Source of the DNA: Typha latifolia
Taxonomy: Eukaryota; Streptophyta; Magnoliopsida; Poales; Typhaceae
Assembly: GCA_019914945.1 (NCBI GenBank)
Contig: CM034100.1
Span: 10,861,096-10,925,095 of the forward strand
Reading direction: 5' to 3'
DNA length: 64,000 bases
Shown piece after piece: positions 23,669 to 37,793 of this stretch (the stretch's first letter is position 1; every line of letters begins with the position of its first letter). The notes below the pieces were generated by a model. It did no database searches. It worked only from the letters and a program-made list of their open reading frames with translations, and had not been told where the DNA came from. The position numbers and the translations under genes are program-made.

Positions 23669-23922
23669 GGACTTTTTTTACTCATTTAGCTTTAACAAAA
23701 TAAAAGAAAGACTATCGTGTTTTAAAACTATACGCAAAGATTATGCAAAAAATTATGCTTTCAAGTTTGTCAAGGTATACATCTAAATCTAATAAAAATT
23801 ATCACACATTACTTATCTAAATATTATACGCATGAAGTGTATAAAATATACACTTTCAATTTTGCCAATTTATACATCTAAATATACACTTTCAATAAGG
23901 GCTAAATGAGTAAAAAAAACTC
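23669..23922. mobile_element. Possible MITE with ~25-bp inverted repeats
   Basis: ACTTTTTTTACTCATTTAGC near 23671-23690 is mirrored by GCTAAATGAGTAAAAAAAAC near 23901-23920. The interior also repeats a TATACATCTAAAT block. No clear target-site duplication was found, so the family is not assigned. Confidence 0.4.
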
Positions 23923-23949
23923 AAATTTATAATTTGAAAATTAACTAAT

Positions 23950-24425
23950 GCATATCGAGTCGGATTATGAAGACATTGGTCTCGATTGATCGAATCTATT
24001 TATTTTTTAATTGATTCATGCTAATATCTTATATAAGCCCTAAAGACAAGTATAGTTATGTTATGTAAACTCTTAAATCAAATCTAATTAAGTCATGCAA
24101 GTCACTAATGCAAGCTCAATTAAGTTATGTAAACTTCTAAGGCAAGTACAAGTATATCATGTAAATCTTTAAGGCAAGTCTAATTAAGTCATATAAGTTT
24201 ATAAGATAAGTCTTAGTTTGAGTCGTGTAAGCATTTATGACTAATTCTAATATGACTCATTATTTCAGATCTCTCTATATATAAAGGGTTGAGCTCTTTT
24301 GTCTAATCATCTAAGCATCCAATGAAGAATTAAGAATTATGTTTTAGCCTTAAACTATATCAAAAGTAAAAATAAGATATTCTAGGAGTAGAAGTGATTA
24401 ATCATTGCTGTTTATGTTCGTAGTT
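23950..24425 (+). repeat. Family-G LTR remnant
   Basis: Reverse-complement match to 47050-47440 in the G LTR. Shared blocks are the CTCGATTGATCGA segment, repeated 'taagtcatgtaa'-like modules, TATATATAAAGG near 24280 in the TATA position, and AAGCATCCAA after it. Ends are not defined and divergence is substantial. Confidence 0.5.
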
Positions 24426-27015
<2,590 letters not shown>

Positions 27016-27837
27016 TAATATGAACTGGGTCAGATCAGATCACATCAAAGAGAGATTGGGCTTAATGGATTGAGTCTAATTATCTTATTTGGTTATTTGG
27101 TTTAGTTAGAACATTAGTAGGTTAGGATTTTATTTAATTAGCTAAATCTAACTCTATGCAATTTCGGAAAAATATTCGCAGAATATTCTACAAACATCTG
27201 AATAATATCAAACTAGTTGCATAAAATTATCAATATTCAGATCTACAACTTTGGTATTCACAACTTCTCTTGATTTTGAATCTATCTGCGGAAAAATGAT
27301 AGGTTAATCTGAGAAGATTAGGAAGACTAGTTTAGTTTGTTTGTTAGGGTTTTAACTTATTTGTTTGGGTCCATAGGGTGAGCCTCTATAAAATGTTGAG
27401 AAAACCCTAATTGGAGGAGAATCTGATAATTGAAAATGGTATTGTGCCTTTATCTCCTTCTCTTCTTGCTCTACCCATTGGCGCCTTCTCCCACCTCCTT
27501 CCTTCCATCGCCCAAGTCTTTGGTCGACTTTCTCTAACACCTAATCCCCCTCTTCTATAACAACTTCTCCCCTTTCACACCCAGGAATTAACCTAGCACC
27601 AATCTAGCCATTGAAGGGCTATCAAGCTAGGGTTTACTTGACTTTCGGCCATTGTTTAGCCAATATGTCAAGATCTAGCCATCCAAACCCTACGATCTTG
27701 GATTCGTTGGAAAGCTGTGACAACATATCAAAAATTTAGAAAGATCCAACAGTTAGATTATCTGCAGCTATCTTCGAAAGTCACGTCCTCAATCTAGTCT
27801 AGAACTATTTCAGATCGATTAAAGCTGGTTCGTAACA
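27016..27837 (+). repeat. Family-F solo LTR, 822 bp
   Basis: Begins TAATATGAACTGGGTC, aligning with TGATACAACTCGGTC of the other F copy, and ends TTCGTAACA. The flanks AACTC and CACTC match at 4 of 5 positions. TATA-like CTATAAAA lies near 27384, followed by a CT-rich leader and the conserved GTTGGAAAGCT-type block shared with the C LTR. No internal domain. Confidence 0.7.
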
Positions 27838-27842
27838 CACTC

Positions 27843-28028
27843 ATTACCTTTGCAAACTGTATTGAGATTTTAAAAAAAGGTACATATCACCTATGTAATT
27901 TATAAGCATAGCTTATGCAAAATGGATGCTCTAAGTTAAAAAAAAATATCACGCAATATCTATGTAATATATATACATTGCCTATGTAAAATGTATGCTG
28001 TAATTTTCAACGAGGTGTGCATCGAGAT
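27843..28028. other. Short AT-rich flank of element E
   Basis: Two imperfect copies of a roughly 60-bp module with ATCACCTATGTAAT / ATATCTATGTAATA words. It ends in GAGAT (28024-28028), directly at the E LTR. Confidence 0.4.
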
Positions 28029-29056
28029 TGAAAAACCCCTAGACACAAGTATGTATCTAAATACTAGGCAATGATATCACTCGTTCGCTTAAGTAAAAGT
28101 TCGTAGAAATATTAAAAATGAAAGCAGAGATGAACGCCAAGATTTTAACGTGGAAAAACCCAAACGGGAAAAAACCACGGATCCAAACTCGGATCAAAAC
28201 CAATCACTAGAATAGTAGCAGTTGCAAGACTGACTCACAAAATAACCCGTCGATCCAAACGACTTTGTTCCTCTCAGTCTTGCTCGCTAGAACCCACGAT
28301 TTACTGCTTCTTGTGATTGAAGTCTAACCTCAGTAACCCTCGAGATTGATCTTTGGTTTAGATAGCCCTTAAGACGAAAGATTAACTTTTTTAGATGAGT
28401 GGAACCTTGTTAGTTGAAGAACCGATGTAGCCTCAAGGAGTCTCCTTCAATCATGCTTCTTCAACCACCCTAGAGATAGGGCATCACAATCCTTATATAT
28501 GATCTCCAAGATAGAGCCAAATCCAAGTCTTATCTGTACTCACAAAAGTCCAATTTTTTCAAACTTCGTTGGTGCGTTCGAACGCGGCTCAGGTGCATTC
28601 GAACGGCATGACTTGATCTCAGGTGCGTTCGAACGGGCCCGAGTGCATTCGAACGTGACAACTTGAATTCTTCAGGTTGCGTTCGAACGTGTTTGTGAAT
28701 GCAACTCTCGGTGTGTGTGAACGCAGTACCCGCGTTCGAACGCGTTTGTGAACGCAGCTCTCGGTCTGTGTGAACGTAGTACCCGCGTTCGAACGTATTT
28801 ATGAACGCAGCTCTCGGTTTGTGTGAACACAAGTACCCATGTTCGAACGCGTTTGTGAATGCAACTCTCGGTCTGTGTGAACGCAGTACCCGCATTCGAA
28901 CGCATTTGTGAACGTGGTGTGAACTCAACATCTTTTCTCTAATAATTTTGCAATTATTCAAACCAGAGATATTCTAGACTTGTATAAAGCTCGTATACAA
29001 GTAAAACTACACTTAGAATATTTTGTACACAATTGCCAATAATTAAAAACCTAACA
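28029..29056 (-). repeat. 3' LTR of minus-strand E, 1028 bp
   Basis: Minus-strand start TGTTAGG at 29056, just after the purine tract (CCCCCTTTGG complement at 29061-29070), and end TTCA at 28029. It carries the 53-bp tandem array with CGTTCGAACGC boxes (about 28570-28915) and a TATATAAGG box (28491-28499, complement). Confidence 0.9.
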
Positions 29057-29438
29057 ATCTCCCCCTTTGGCAATTTGTGACAAAACATCTAGTTTACAAG
29101 ATATTACAAAGAATTCAAAATGAGCATTCAACAAGTCTAGTACTTGTAGCACATCAATCCTTGCAAATGAAAATATACCAAACCAATATTAAGTGAAAAT
29201 AACTTGAAATGAATAACAATCCAAACACAAATTATCAAATAAGCAGTTCACAAGTACTCAAGCAAACAAAGTTCACAAGTATTCACGCAAAGGTATTTAA
29301 GCAGTAAACAAAACCTAGTAAACTCCCCCTATGCCATTACTCCCTCTTCACAAGTAAACTTCTAAACTCCAAACACACGTCTAAACACACGTCTAAACTC
29401 ACACTCACTCTCTCCCTTTTTGGCAAAAATGCCAAAGC

Positions 29439-30490
29439 CTAGGAACTCGGAGGGAATTGACGATGAAGAATCGACAAGACAGAGTCAAGAACGGTCCCTT
29501 GACGTGCTTGCTCAGCTCGTAAATCATTCACGATTGAATGGAGGTCCTGCACCTGAGTGCTAAGCTGATCGAAACGATCAGAGAACTGTGGTAACTCCCC
29601 CTCAGTGTGAGATGAGTCATCATCCGAACTGTCGTCAGAAATATCAAGGTGTGAGGAACGTCCAGCGGCGGAAGAAGACGGCTTGAGAGGAGACGACTGA
29701 TCATGAGCTTGACTTCGCTTAAGAGTAATTTGATCCAATGGTTTTTTTGCGAAGTAAGAGAAGGTTCCGTGGCATTCACGCGCACCCCACTCTGAGTGCG
29801 CAAATTTGTAATAAATATGCCAAACGGCAACCCTTCACAGGACGCTTCTTTCTATGCAGCTGTTAGAATGGAATCTTAGATCACCGCAGCCAAAATAACA
29901 GAAACTCTCGACAACATCGCATGAAGGAGGAAGGCACGATCAGGACTAATACTAGAATGGCGAGTCTTGGGGGTGACGTTGTACAGACAAAGCATGTGAA
30001 GCATGCGAGCCACTAATGTCAGTTTCGCATGAGGCATCATATTGCCCTTCCAACGTTACCCTTTGATTAACAAAATACCGGTAAATTCATTGACATCAGA
30101 GAGTGGAGCAGACGACGGATACTGGAACTCACCATCAGGAAGTTGGAGTTCTGCATGAATAACATCGGAGTTTAAGTAGATCGAAACTCTACGGACAGTA
30201 GAACATATACAGCGTTCTAAAACTGTGGCATTATTGAAAAATTCCCTAATCACTTCCACATATGCAGTCCCGCTCATCCGACACACAGATAACCATCCTC
30301 TTTCAGTAAAGATTTGTTCGATCCCCAAGGTAGAAAAATCAAAAATGACCACGGGCCGTTCACAAATAACAGGTCAAGTGCCAAAATTATGTTTGTAACG
30401 CCTCGTAGCCGTAGATGTAGAAAACTTGGGAGCCGAAGTAGGTGAGGAAGGCGGCCTAGGTTTCTTGGAAACTGCAGCTTTTCTAGGCAT
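29439..30490 (-). pseudogene. Env-like ORF of minus-strand E
   Basis: Starts at ATG 30490 (MPRKAAVSKK...) and shows the same domains as 8326-9375: FTERGWLSVCRMSG, the PKTRHSSISPDRAFLLHAML region and the C-terminal heptad segment ending HRQFPPSS. It has a stop after VLLIKG (about 30056) and a frameshift near 29740. Having the same ORF in both E copies shows it belongs to the family. Function unknown. Confidence 0.7.
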
Positions 30491-30524
30491 TCTTGAGAAA
30501 GAAACAAGATGCAAGATTCAATAC

Positions 30525-31080
30525 ACGGATGCCATTGTCTCGTTCCGGATCATGTCCTTGTCTAACCGGGGGAGGATGCACCATGAAGGGTTGATGATCC
30601 CTCCTTCGGTTTTGATTAACTTGCCATGGTTTCGGATCGTATTGACCCGCCCACGGATCTTGATCTCCAAGGCGGTCTCCATAGTGGTTCACCCGTCGGA
30701 TGGGTTCACCTGCAACTGGACCTGGTGTAACCATCCTTGCTTGCCTCTGCCCATAGGGTGGTGGTAGCACCGGCTCTTGTGGTTGCAAAGGCTGAACCGG
30801 TGGCGGTGGGTTCAAGGGGGTGGACTCGCGTCGTGGGGTCGATGGTGCTTTCCCGTTCGCCATTGCTTCCCTTCTCGCCCGTAGTTCCCGCATCATCTCC
30901 ATCATCGTCTAGTTGTCGATGGCCATTTGCTCTGAAAGAGACCCCAACACGGCTTGAACGCTAGGTTCTTCCGTATTCTAATTAGATCGGGCGGTTCCAC
31001 GGGTGGAAGTCCCTGCAATCGTTTCTCCCTCCTCTATTGGGAGAATCTCTTCTTCATCATCTCGCCGTGCAGCCATGGAT
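30525..31080 (-). pseudogene. Family-C gag N-terminal fragment
   Basis: Matches the first 180 residues of the C gag at 52237: an acidic N-terminus, MMEMMRELRARREAMANGK, a Pro-rich segment (PLNPPPPVQPLQPQEP) and QDPWAGQYDPKP. Here DPERDNG is intact where the plus-strand copy has a stop. A stop lies in the early part near 30907. Confidence 0.75.
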
Positions 31081-31135
31081 CTGGTTGTCGTTATTGGAAG
31101 CGCTTGTCCGAGGAATGGTGGCTCTGATACCAGCT

Positions 31136-32114
31136 TGATACGATCACACCTCTGGCTATGGAGCTCTGATACCAGCTTGATACGATCTCGCCTTTTTGGT
31201 GAAGGGTCGATCTCTTCCAATTCTTGATCTGGACTAGATCTGGCATGGAACTTTGAAATAAGATCCCGAAATATGCCGCTGTCGGATCGACGTGAAACTC
31301 TGATATGTTGTAGCCCCAGAAAAGAGCTTTCCAACAAATCTAATTGCAGGCGAATCGGATGTGAGGATCTCGAGATATCGTCCGATTTGTGGACAAAGGT
31401 CAGATGGTCTATTTTGGATCCGTGGATGGAAGCACGTGATCCTAGGTAATGGTGGTTGAAGGTGGACCGGCGTTAATGTGGTGGCACCAATGAAAAGTGA
31501 TGGTGGGAGGGTTGTGGTTGATGGAAGGATTAGAGCAAGTGTTGGATAGATTGGACGAAGGGGGAGAAGAGGGCCACCCCTAAGGGACTAGGGTGATTAG
31601 CCGGACGAGGGAGGTTAAAAGCGGCGTCGCCGGGGATTGAGAGAACGGGAGGGAAGAAGACGAAGGAGGCAAGGCAAAACTCAATCTCAATAATCAATAA
31701 TCAATTTGGTTGCCTACCACATCCTTTTATAGGCTGACCAACAACTCAAATTAACCCTAAAAACACAATTTTCGTCGACCGCGTTCGAACTCGCCCGACC
31801 GCGTTCGAACGCACCGAGTTCACTCTTCTGGATTTGCGAACGCGATGCAGGCATTCGAACGCGCGATCGAACGCGCCTATCGGTATTTGCGAACGCGATG
31901 CAGGCGTTCATAGTGCGTTCGAACGCACAGTACATTCTCTTCACCACGTTCACAACCCCGTTCACAAACCGCGTTCGAACTCACTCCACCCGCGTTCGAA
32001 TACGACTTACAGAAAACTTATTTTAATGGAAATTAAACACTAAAACATGAAATAAAAACACTCCTAAAGTGAATCCATGCTCGAGACGACGTCGGTGAAA
32101 TCTGAATCGTATCA
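31136..32114 (-). repeat. Family-C LTR, 979 bp
   Basis: TGATAC...GTATCA ends, TTCGAACGC cluster at about 31780-32010 and a TATA box (complement of CCTTTTATAGG near 31726). Primer-binding-site-like TCTGATACCAGC occurs both outside and inside the inner LTR end (31124-31135 and 31164-31176). Confidence 0.85.
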
Positions 32115-33050
32115 GAGATGCACTTCTAGAAATTCAAAATAGATTCAAAATATAGAATATGACAATCGAATGAAATAAGTCATACATAGATCAATCAAAT
32201 CATCAAAAGCATATTATAATCAATTCTAATACATCACTCAAAATTAAATTAATCTTGATTGATCATAACAATATGCATATGCAACGTGAGCATAGATAAC
32301 ATGAAACATTCTTCTTAAATAAACTTTCCTATTTAAACAATGATACAACACAGTAATCAAACCGACTTAGTATTCAAATTTGCACTTTTCAACTTATTCT
32401 CCATAACCGAACAGGAATTTTTCCTATATTATTTTTTTAATACATAAACCATCTAGGTGCAATGATGGCTTTCACACATGAGTAGGTAGCCCTTTTCTTG
32501 TAGTATATATCAAACAATGTGCAAGAAGATATTTACAAACATCAAAAAAAATTTATTTAATTTGCAAGCATTGTACTGAGTCAAACTGGACTCTAAACAA
32601 GATAGCTTTCACACTAACTCATTGTAGCCCTTTTCATTGATCTTTTATGAATACAGTTGTGATGACTAAGCATGAGGTCAAACTGTGCAAATCAACGTCA
32701 ATAGTGAGCTATTTAAACAAAATTTCATGATGTCATGCTCACTCAAGAATATACACACGTTATAAGTGCATTAAATTTAGTTTAATTATCATAGAAGTCG
32801 AAGAGTGAACAAATCAGAAATGATACAATATACTGCAAGATGACAAAATTGACTATAATAACTCATAATCAAGAGAAAAATTATATTTATATGTCAAGAG
32901 TATATTATTGAATCTAGGAGTGCATCAAATTTTTTTTTATGACGAAACCAAAGAAAAGTTCAGAGTAAAGAAAACCTAAAAAGAAACGAAAAGAAATAAA
33001 AAAACCACTTAAACCAAACCACGCAAACCAAAACACAAAAATATCAATCC
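32115..33050 (-). other. Non-coding spacer between pol and env-like region
   Basis: AT-rich, no ORF. On the minus strand it follows the end of pol and contains two similar segments with 'aaaagggcta...gtgtgaaagc' wording (about 32470-32510 and 32605-32640). A spacer here is usual in Sireviruses before the extra ORF. Confidence 0.5.
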
Positions 33051-35650
33051 AAAGGACAAATCCCTAAAGAAGTACGAAGATACTCAAATCTCTGTAAATC
33101 CAAAGGTTTTGTAAATAGATCACCCAACTATTTCTCCGTCTCAACATGTTCTAGTGCTATTGTTTTGTCTTCAACTAACTCGCGTATAAAATGATGTCGG
33201 ATATTAATATGTTTTGAACAGGATTTTTCGATATATTAATAGCACTCATGTTGTCACAATAAAGCACCATAGTATCTTGTTCAATGTCGTAATCTTTGAC
33301 CATCTGTTTCATCCATAGTAACTGAGAACAACAACTTCCCACTGTAATATACTCGGCCTCTACAGTAGATAAAGATATCGAGTTTTGTTTCTTACTGTGC
33401 CAAGCAACCAAATTGTTTCCAATATAAAAACATCCACCTGAGGTAGTTTTTCTATCATCACATGAACCTGCCCAATCAGAATCCGTGTATTCAGATATGA
33501 TAGCTCCCGAGTCATACGTAAACTAGATACCTAAGTCAACTGTGCCACCGACATATTTTATGATACATTTCACAGCAAACAAATGTGTCTCCTTAGGTTC
33601 AGACTGAAACCTAGCACACACACCGACACTAAATGCAATGTCAGGTCTACTAGCAGTTAAGTACAAAAGACTACCAATCATGCTCCTATACAGTGTCTGA
33701 TCAACACTTTTTCCTGAAATATCCTTACCTAGTTTGGTAGTTGTACTCATACGAGTTCTAACATGTTTTGCATTTTCTAAACCGAATTTAGTCACAAGAT
33801 TCTTAGCATACTTGGTTTGAGCGATAAATATATCTCTTTCCAATTGAGTAATTTGAAGTCTCAAAAAGAACTTCAACTCACCCATCATGCTCATCTCAAA
33901 ATGACTATGCATAAGATCTGCAAACTCCTTAGCTAATGATTGACTCGTTGCCCCGAAGACAATGTTATCCACATATATTTGTGCCACAACTAAATTCTTG
34001 TTCGACCGTCTAATGAAAAATGTCTTGTCCACTCCCCCTCGAGTGAACCCCGCATCCACTAAAAAAGTGGTCAACTTCTCATACCAAGCTCTTGGAGCTT
34101 GTTTTAGCCCGTAGAGGGCCTTTTTCAGTTTAAACACATGAGAAGGAAATTTTTGATCTTCGAACCCTTTCGGTTGTTCTACATAAACATCTTCATTCAG
34201 AGTACTATTCAAGAAAGCACTTTTAACATCCATTTGAAATAATTTAAATTTTAAGTGACAAGCAATAGCAAACAGTATACGAATAGATTCTAATCTAGCA
34301 ACAGGAGCAAATGTCTCATCAAAATATATACCCTCAACCTGAGTATATCCCTATGCTACGAGTCTAGCTTTATTTCGAACTATATTGCCATATTCATCAC
34401 TTTTATTCTTATAAATCCATTTTGCTCCAATGACGTTCACATTCTTAGGTCTAGGAACTAAATACCAAACATCATTCCTAGAAAAATCCTCTAATTCCTC
34501 ATGCATAGCATTAACCCAAGAATCGTCTAACAATGCTTCTTTCACATTTTTAGGTTCAAAAGAAGATGTATAACAAATAAATGATACCTCACTTTGGATT
34601 TGTCGTCTTGTCTTAATTGGTTCATTCACGTCTCCGATCACTTGTGATAGTAGATGATTTGATTTCACTCTGGCAGATGATTCCGATACATTGCAGTCAT
34701 ATTTGTTCATTTCAACTTTGTCCTCGTCCTAATTCTCAATTTTCAGATCAAGCTCTTTTCCTATTTCTTCGTCATATGTATCTGCAGAAACAGAAATAGA
34801 AGTAGCTTTAGTTAAATCAATCGTGGATTCATCTATCATGACATTAGAAGATTCCATAATAGTAGAAGTGTCAAGATTAAATACTCGTAGGCTCCTGCTA
34901 TTATTCGAATACCCTAAGAAGATGCCTTCGCTACTTCTAGTGTCAAATTTAGTCAAATATTCTTCATCACGCAAGATATAACATTTACTACCAAAAACTC
35001 AAAAATATTTAACACTAAGTTTCTTACCTTTCCAAATTTTATAAGCAGTCATTTTTGTACCTGGTCTTTGATAAATACGATTTATCACATGTACCATTGT
35101 ATTGACCGCCTCTGCCCAAAACCTAACCTTTTTAGCGTGAAGCATAACCCTAGCCATTTCCTGCACAACTCAGTTTTTTCTTTTAACAATCTCGTTCTAT
35201 TGTGGAGTTATAGGAGCTGAAAACTCATGTTGAATACCAAGAGAATCGCAAAATGTAAAAAAAATTTCATTTTCAAATTCTCTACCATGATCAGAACGAA
35301 TCCTAACTAGGGTTGTAGATTTTTCATTCTGCAATTTTAAGCATAGTGATTTAAAAACTTCAAAGGTTTGAAACTTCTCACGTAGAAAGGCAACCCAGGT
35401 ATATCTGGAGTAATCATCGATCATTAAGAATATATAGCGTTTACCTCCAAGACTTTTTGTTTTTGTTGGACCCATCAAGTCCATATGAACTAATTGAAGC
35501 ACACGGTCGGTGGAAGCTGCATTTACCTTCTTGTGTGAGATCCGAATTTGTTTTCCAATTTGACACGAACCGCACACTCTTTTTGATATTTCTTTCATCT
35601 AAGGTATTCCTCTTACCACTTCTTGTTTGGACAGAGTAAATAATTCCTTA
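33050..35650 (-). pseudogene. Copia pol: pre-integrase, integrase, RT, RNase H
   Basis: From 35598: CGSCQIGKQIRISHKKVNAA (pre-integrase zinc end), then the integrase core with HMDLMGP (first Asp), MIDDYSRYTW and RSDHGREFEN (second Asp and Glu context). RT runs from VIGAKWIYKNKSDEYGN (about 34430) through MDVKSAFLNSTLNEDVYVEQ and KALYGLKQAPRAWYEKL to YVDNIVFG, where the usual YVDD has become YVDN. RNase H shows SRPDIAFSVGV, DSDWAG, LSTVEAEYI and LYCDNMSAI. The segments share one frame, broken by stops at about 34974-35197, 34710-34729, 34348 and 33520, and by a frameshift near the end. No protease motif was found between gag and pre-integrase. Confidence 0.87.
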
Positions 35651-35699
35651 TGATTCAATTTGCAATAAAGCAGTTCTAGGTTTTTGCAAAAATTTGCAA

Positions 35700-37183
35700 T
35701 GAGGTCAAATATGCTCTAGAATGCCGCAATGATAGCATGTCGGAACAAACCTTTTCTACTCACCTTTTGTCAAGGAGTGTGACTAAAGTTTACCTTTAGT
35801 GCCGTTGACGATTCAGATATTCTTCAGTTTAGAAGCATTCATCTAGGATTGCTTTGTAAATGCAGTTGATGACTTCAGATATTCTTCCTTTTGTATACCT
35901 GCAGAAACGAAGACAGTTTTATTATTATTTGAATTACTAATGTATCCAACACTATACTTGTCTTTTCCAGAGATCTGAGCATTTAGAATCTCGTCAAGTT
36001 TGTTCTTCCCTTTTAGAAATGTCACTTCCTTATTTAGTCGCTCTAGTTCAATTTCATCAGCCTTCATTTTATTTTTTGCATTGTCAAGTTGTTCAGAAAG
36101 TCTTTGACACGTTCAACTTCCAATTTGTACTTCTCCTCAAATTGAATTCTTTCTAGTTCGATTACCTTGAGTCGTTGAAATAGTCTAAGATTGCTTTTTT
36201 TGAGTTTAAACGACTCCAGGTACATGTCATTATATGCCTTTTGAATTTCAGAGTCATCTTCCTCAACTGGTAACATATCTTGACCATCTGTACTATAGTA
36301 TCAACAACAGAATCAATATTAAGTAGAGAAGAGGCAAAAGCAACAAAGTTTTCTTCGTCTTTTTCGGAATCATCATCAGATTCATCTGAGTCATCCTAAG
36401 TAACTTTCATAGATTTACCCTTCTTCTTAAGGCGATTAGGGCATTCTTGTGCTATGTGTCCAAAACTAGAACATTCAAAACATCGAACTTTATTCTTAGA
36501 ATTCTTATTTTTCTATTTGACACTATTGTTTCTCACACCTATATTCGAACTCGCAGTATTCTTCTTTTTCACAAAGGCTTTGCTTTTCTTAAGTTTTTCA
36601 GCATTCAACTTGTTCGGCTTCCAAAAGAATTTATTAACATTTTGACGAACATGGCCAATATCTCAACATCTAAATCACCTTCATCATTAGACTCATCTAT
36701 ATTTTGTTCAACTGTGGATAGAGCAATCCCTTTGGACTTCCTCGGTTTTGAAAGACTAGACTCAAATGTTTATAGATTTCCTACCAATTGTTCAACTTTC
36801 ATAGAATCGATGTCCTTACTTTCCTCAATAGCTGTAACTTTCGCCTGAAACCTCTCTGGAAGAGACATAAGGATCTTACGGACAATTCTGTTTTCAGGAA
36901 TTTTCTCTCCTAGGTTGAAATTGGAGTTGACTATATCACTCAGCTTTGCATAGAACTCATCAAATGTCTCATTCTCCTCCATACGTAGAGTTTCAAAACT
37001 AGTAGTCAACCTCTGAAGTTTAGACAGTTTTACAGCCATAGTTCCTTCGTGAGTAGTTTCTAAGATCGTCCAAGCTTCTTTTGCTATCTCACAAGTAGAA
37101 ATTCTTCTAAATTCTTTCGAGGAAACACAACTAAAAATTGCATTTATTGCCTTGATATTCCATCCAACTTTTTCATAGTCTGA
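35700..37183 (-). pseudogene. Copia gag of minus-strand E (5'-truncated)
   Basis: The UBN2-type core (SFETLRMEENETFDEFYAKL) is followed by a CCHC knuckle (CFECSSFGHIAQEC near 36440-36485), a charged coiled coil (35990-36276) and a second knuckle, CYHCGILEHI..HC, near 35700-35745. The N-terminal part ends at 37183 in the segment matching position 7075 of the plus-strand copy. Stops and frameshifts are present. Confidence 0.82.
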
Positions 37184-37793
37184 AATGATGTATATCCAGT
37201 TGTATAGTGTTAATATGGCCTTTGGGTGGAGCTCGATGTGACCTTGAGTTTGAGGACATGATAGTCTGGATTGACTGATGTCATATTGTGGATTGCTAAT
37301 ACATGTGCGTATTAGCTGAACATGATAAGTATATGATACTGTTGCATTGATTGTGATTATGATGTACATATTCATTTACTTCGTTATTGCATCTTTATTT
37401 ACACTACTTTTAGACTGTAGAAGTAAACACTTGCTAAGCTTTATGTTTACCACCTTTTGGTGGAAATATTTTCATATTAGTATATGAGTCGGAGTTCGTG
37501 GAGGAGCTTGCAAAGAATTCTCTTATTTTTCTCTTATTTATTTACTTTGTAAATTAAGCTAAATGACTTGTGGCCCCTATGTGGGCATTGATACTCATTT
37601 ATAAATATACATTTTGGGGCTTGTTGTGGCCTTTTGATTTAAGGGCTTTTTTCGTCTGTTTTATTTGTTAAAGCTAAGGCTTTTTTTTGTATATTGTATT
37701 AAACTTTGACTAGCAGGTCACGTGAAAATTACGTTGGTTCCACGCACATGAGGGGCAGGTGTATTTGGTGGCGAGTGTTACAGCAACACTTGA
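37184..37793 (+). repeat. Family-B LTR 3' fragment, plus strand
   Basis: Aligns with about 21530-22134, including the CACCTTTTGGTGG block and terminal GAGTGTTACA. Its left end directly joins truncated E gag, with neither element complete, so a deletion or rearrangement made the junction. Confidence 0.75.

Larger units (their letters stand above)
30525..32114 (-). mobile_element. Family-C fragment: LTR plus gag N-terminus, fused to E
   Basis: Minus strand: C LTR from 32114 (TGATAC start) to 31136, primer-binding site, and a gag N-terminal region whose open part runs from 30905. At 30524/30525 the gag sequence ends at DNGIR and E sequence starts, giving a hybrid reading frame VLNLASCFFL. The rest of the C element is absent. 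GAGAT follows the LTR at 32115-32119, and the same 5 bp lies outside the E 3' LTR at 28024-28028. Confidence 0.75.
28029..37183 (-). mobile_element. Sirevirus-like copia element E, minus strand, 5'-truncated
   Basis: Read from 37183 down: gag, integrase, RT and RNase H, a non-coding spacer, then a C-family fragment (30525-32114), the env-like ORF, polypurine tract and 3' LTR. gag and the env-like ORF are close homologues of those in the plus-strand element at 5515-10764. The 5' LTR and the first part of gag are lost at 37183, where a B LTR fragment begins. Protease is also missing. Confidence 0.82.

Noticed and set aside
36447..36848. Plus-strand ORF of 133 codons
   Set aside because: Antisense shadow of the minus-strand copia gag.
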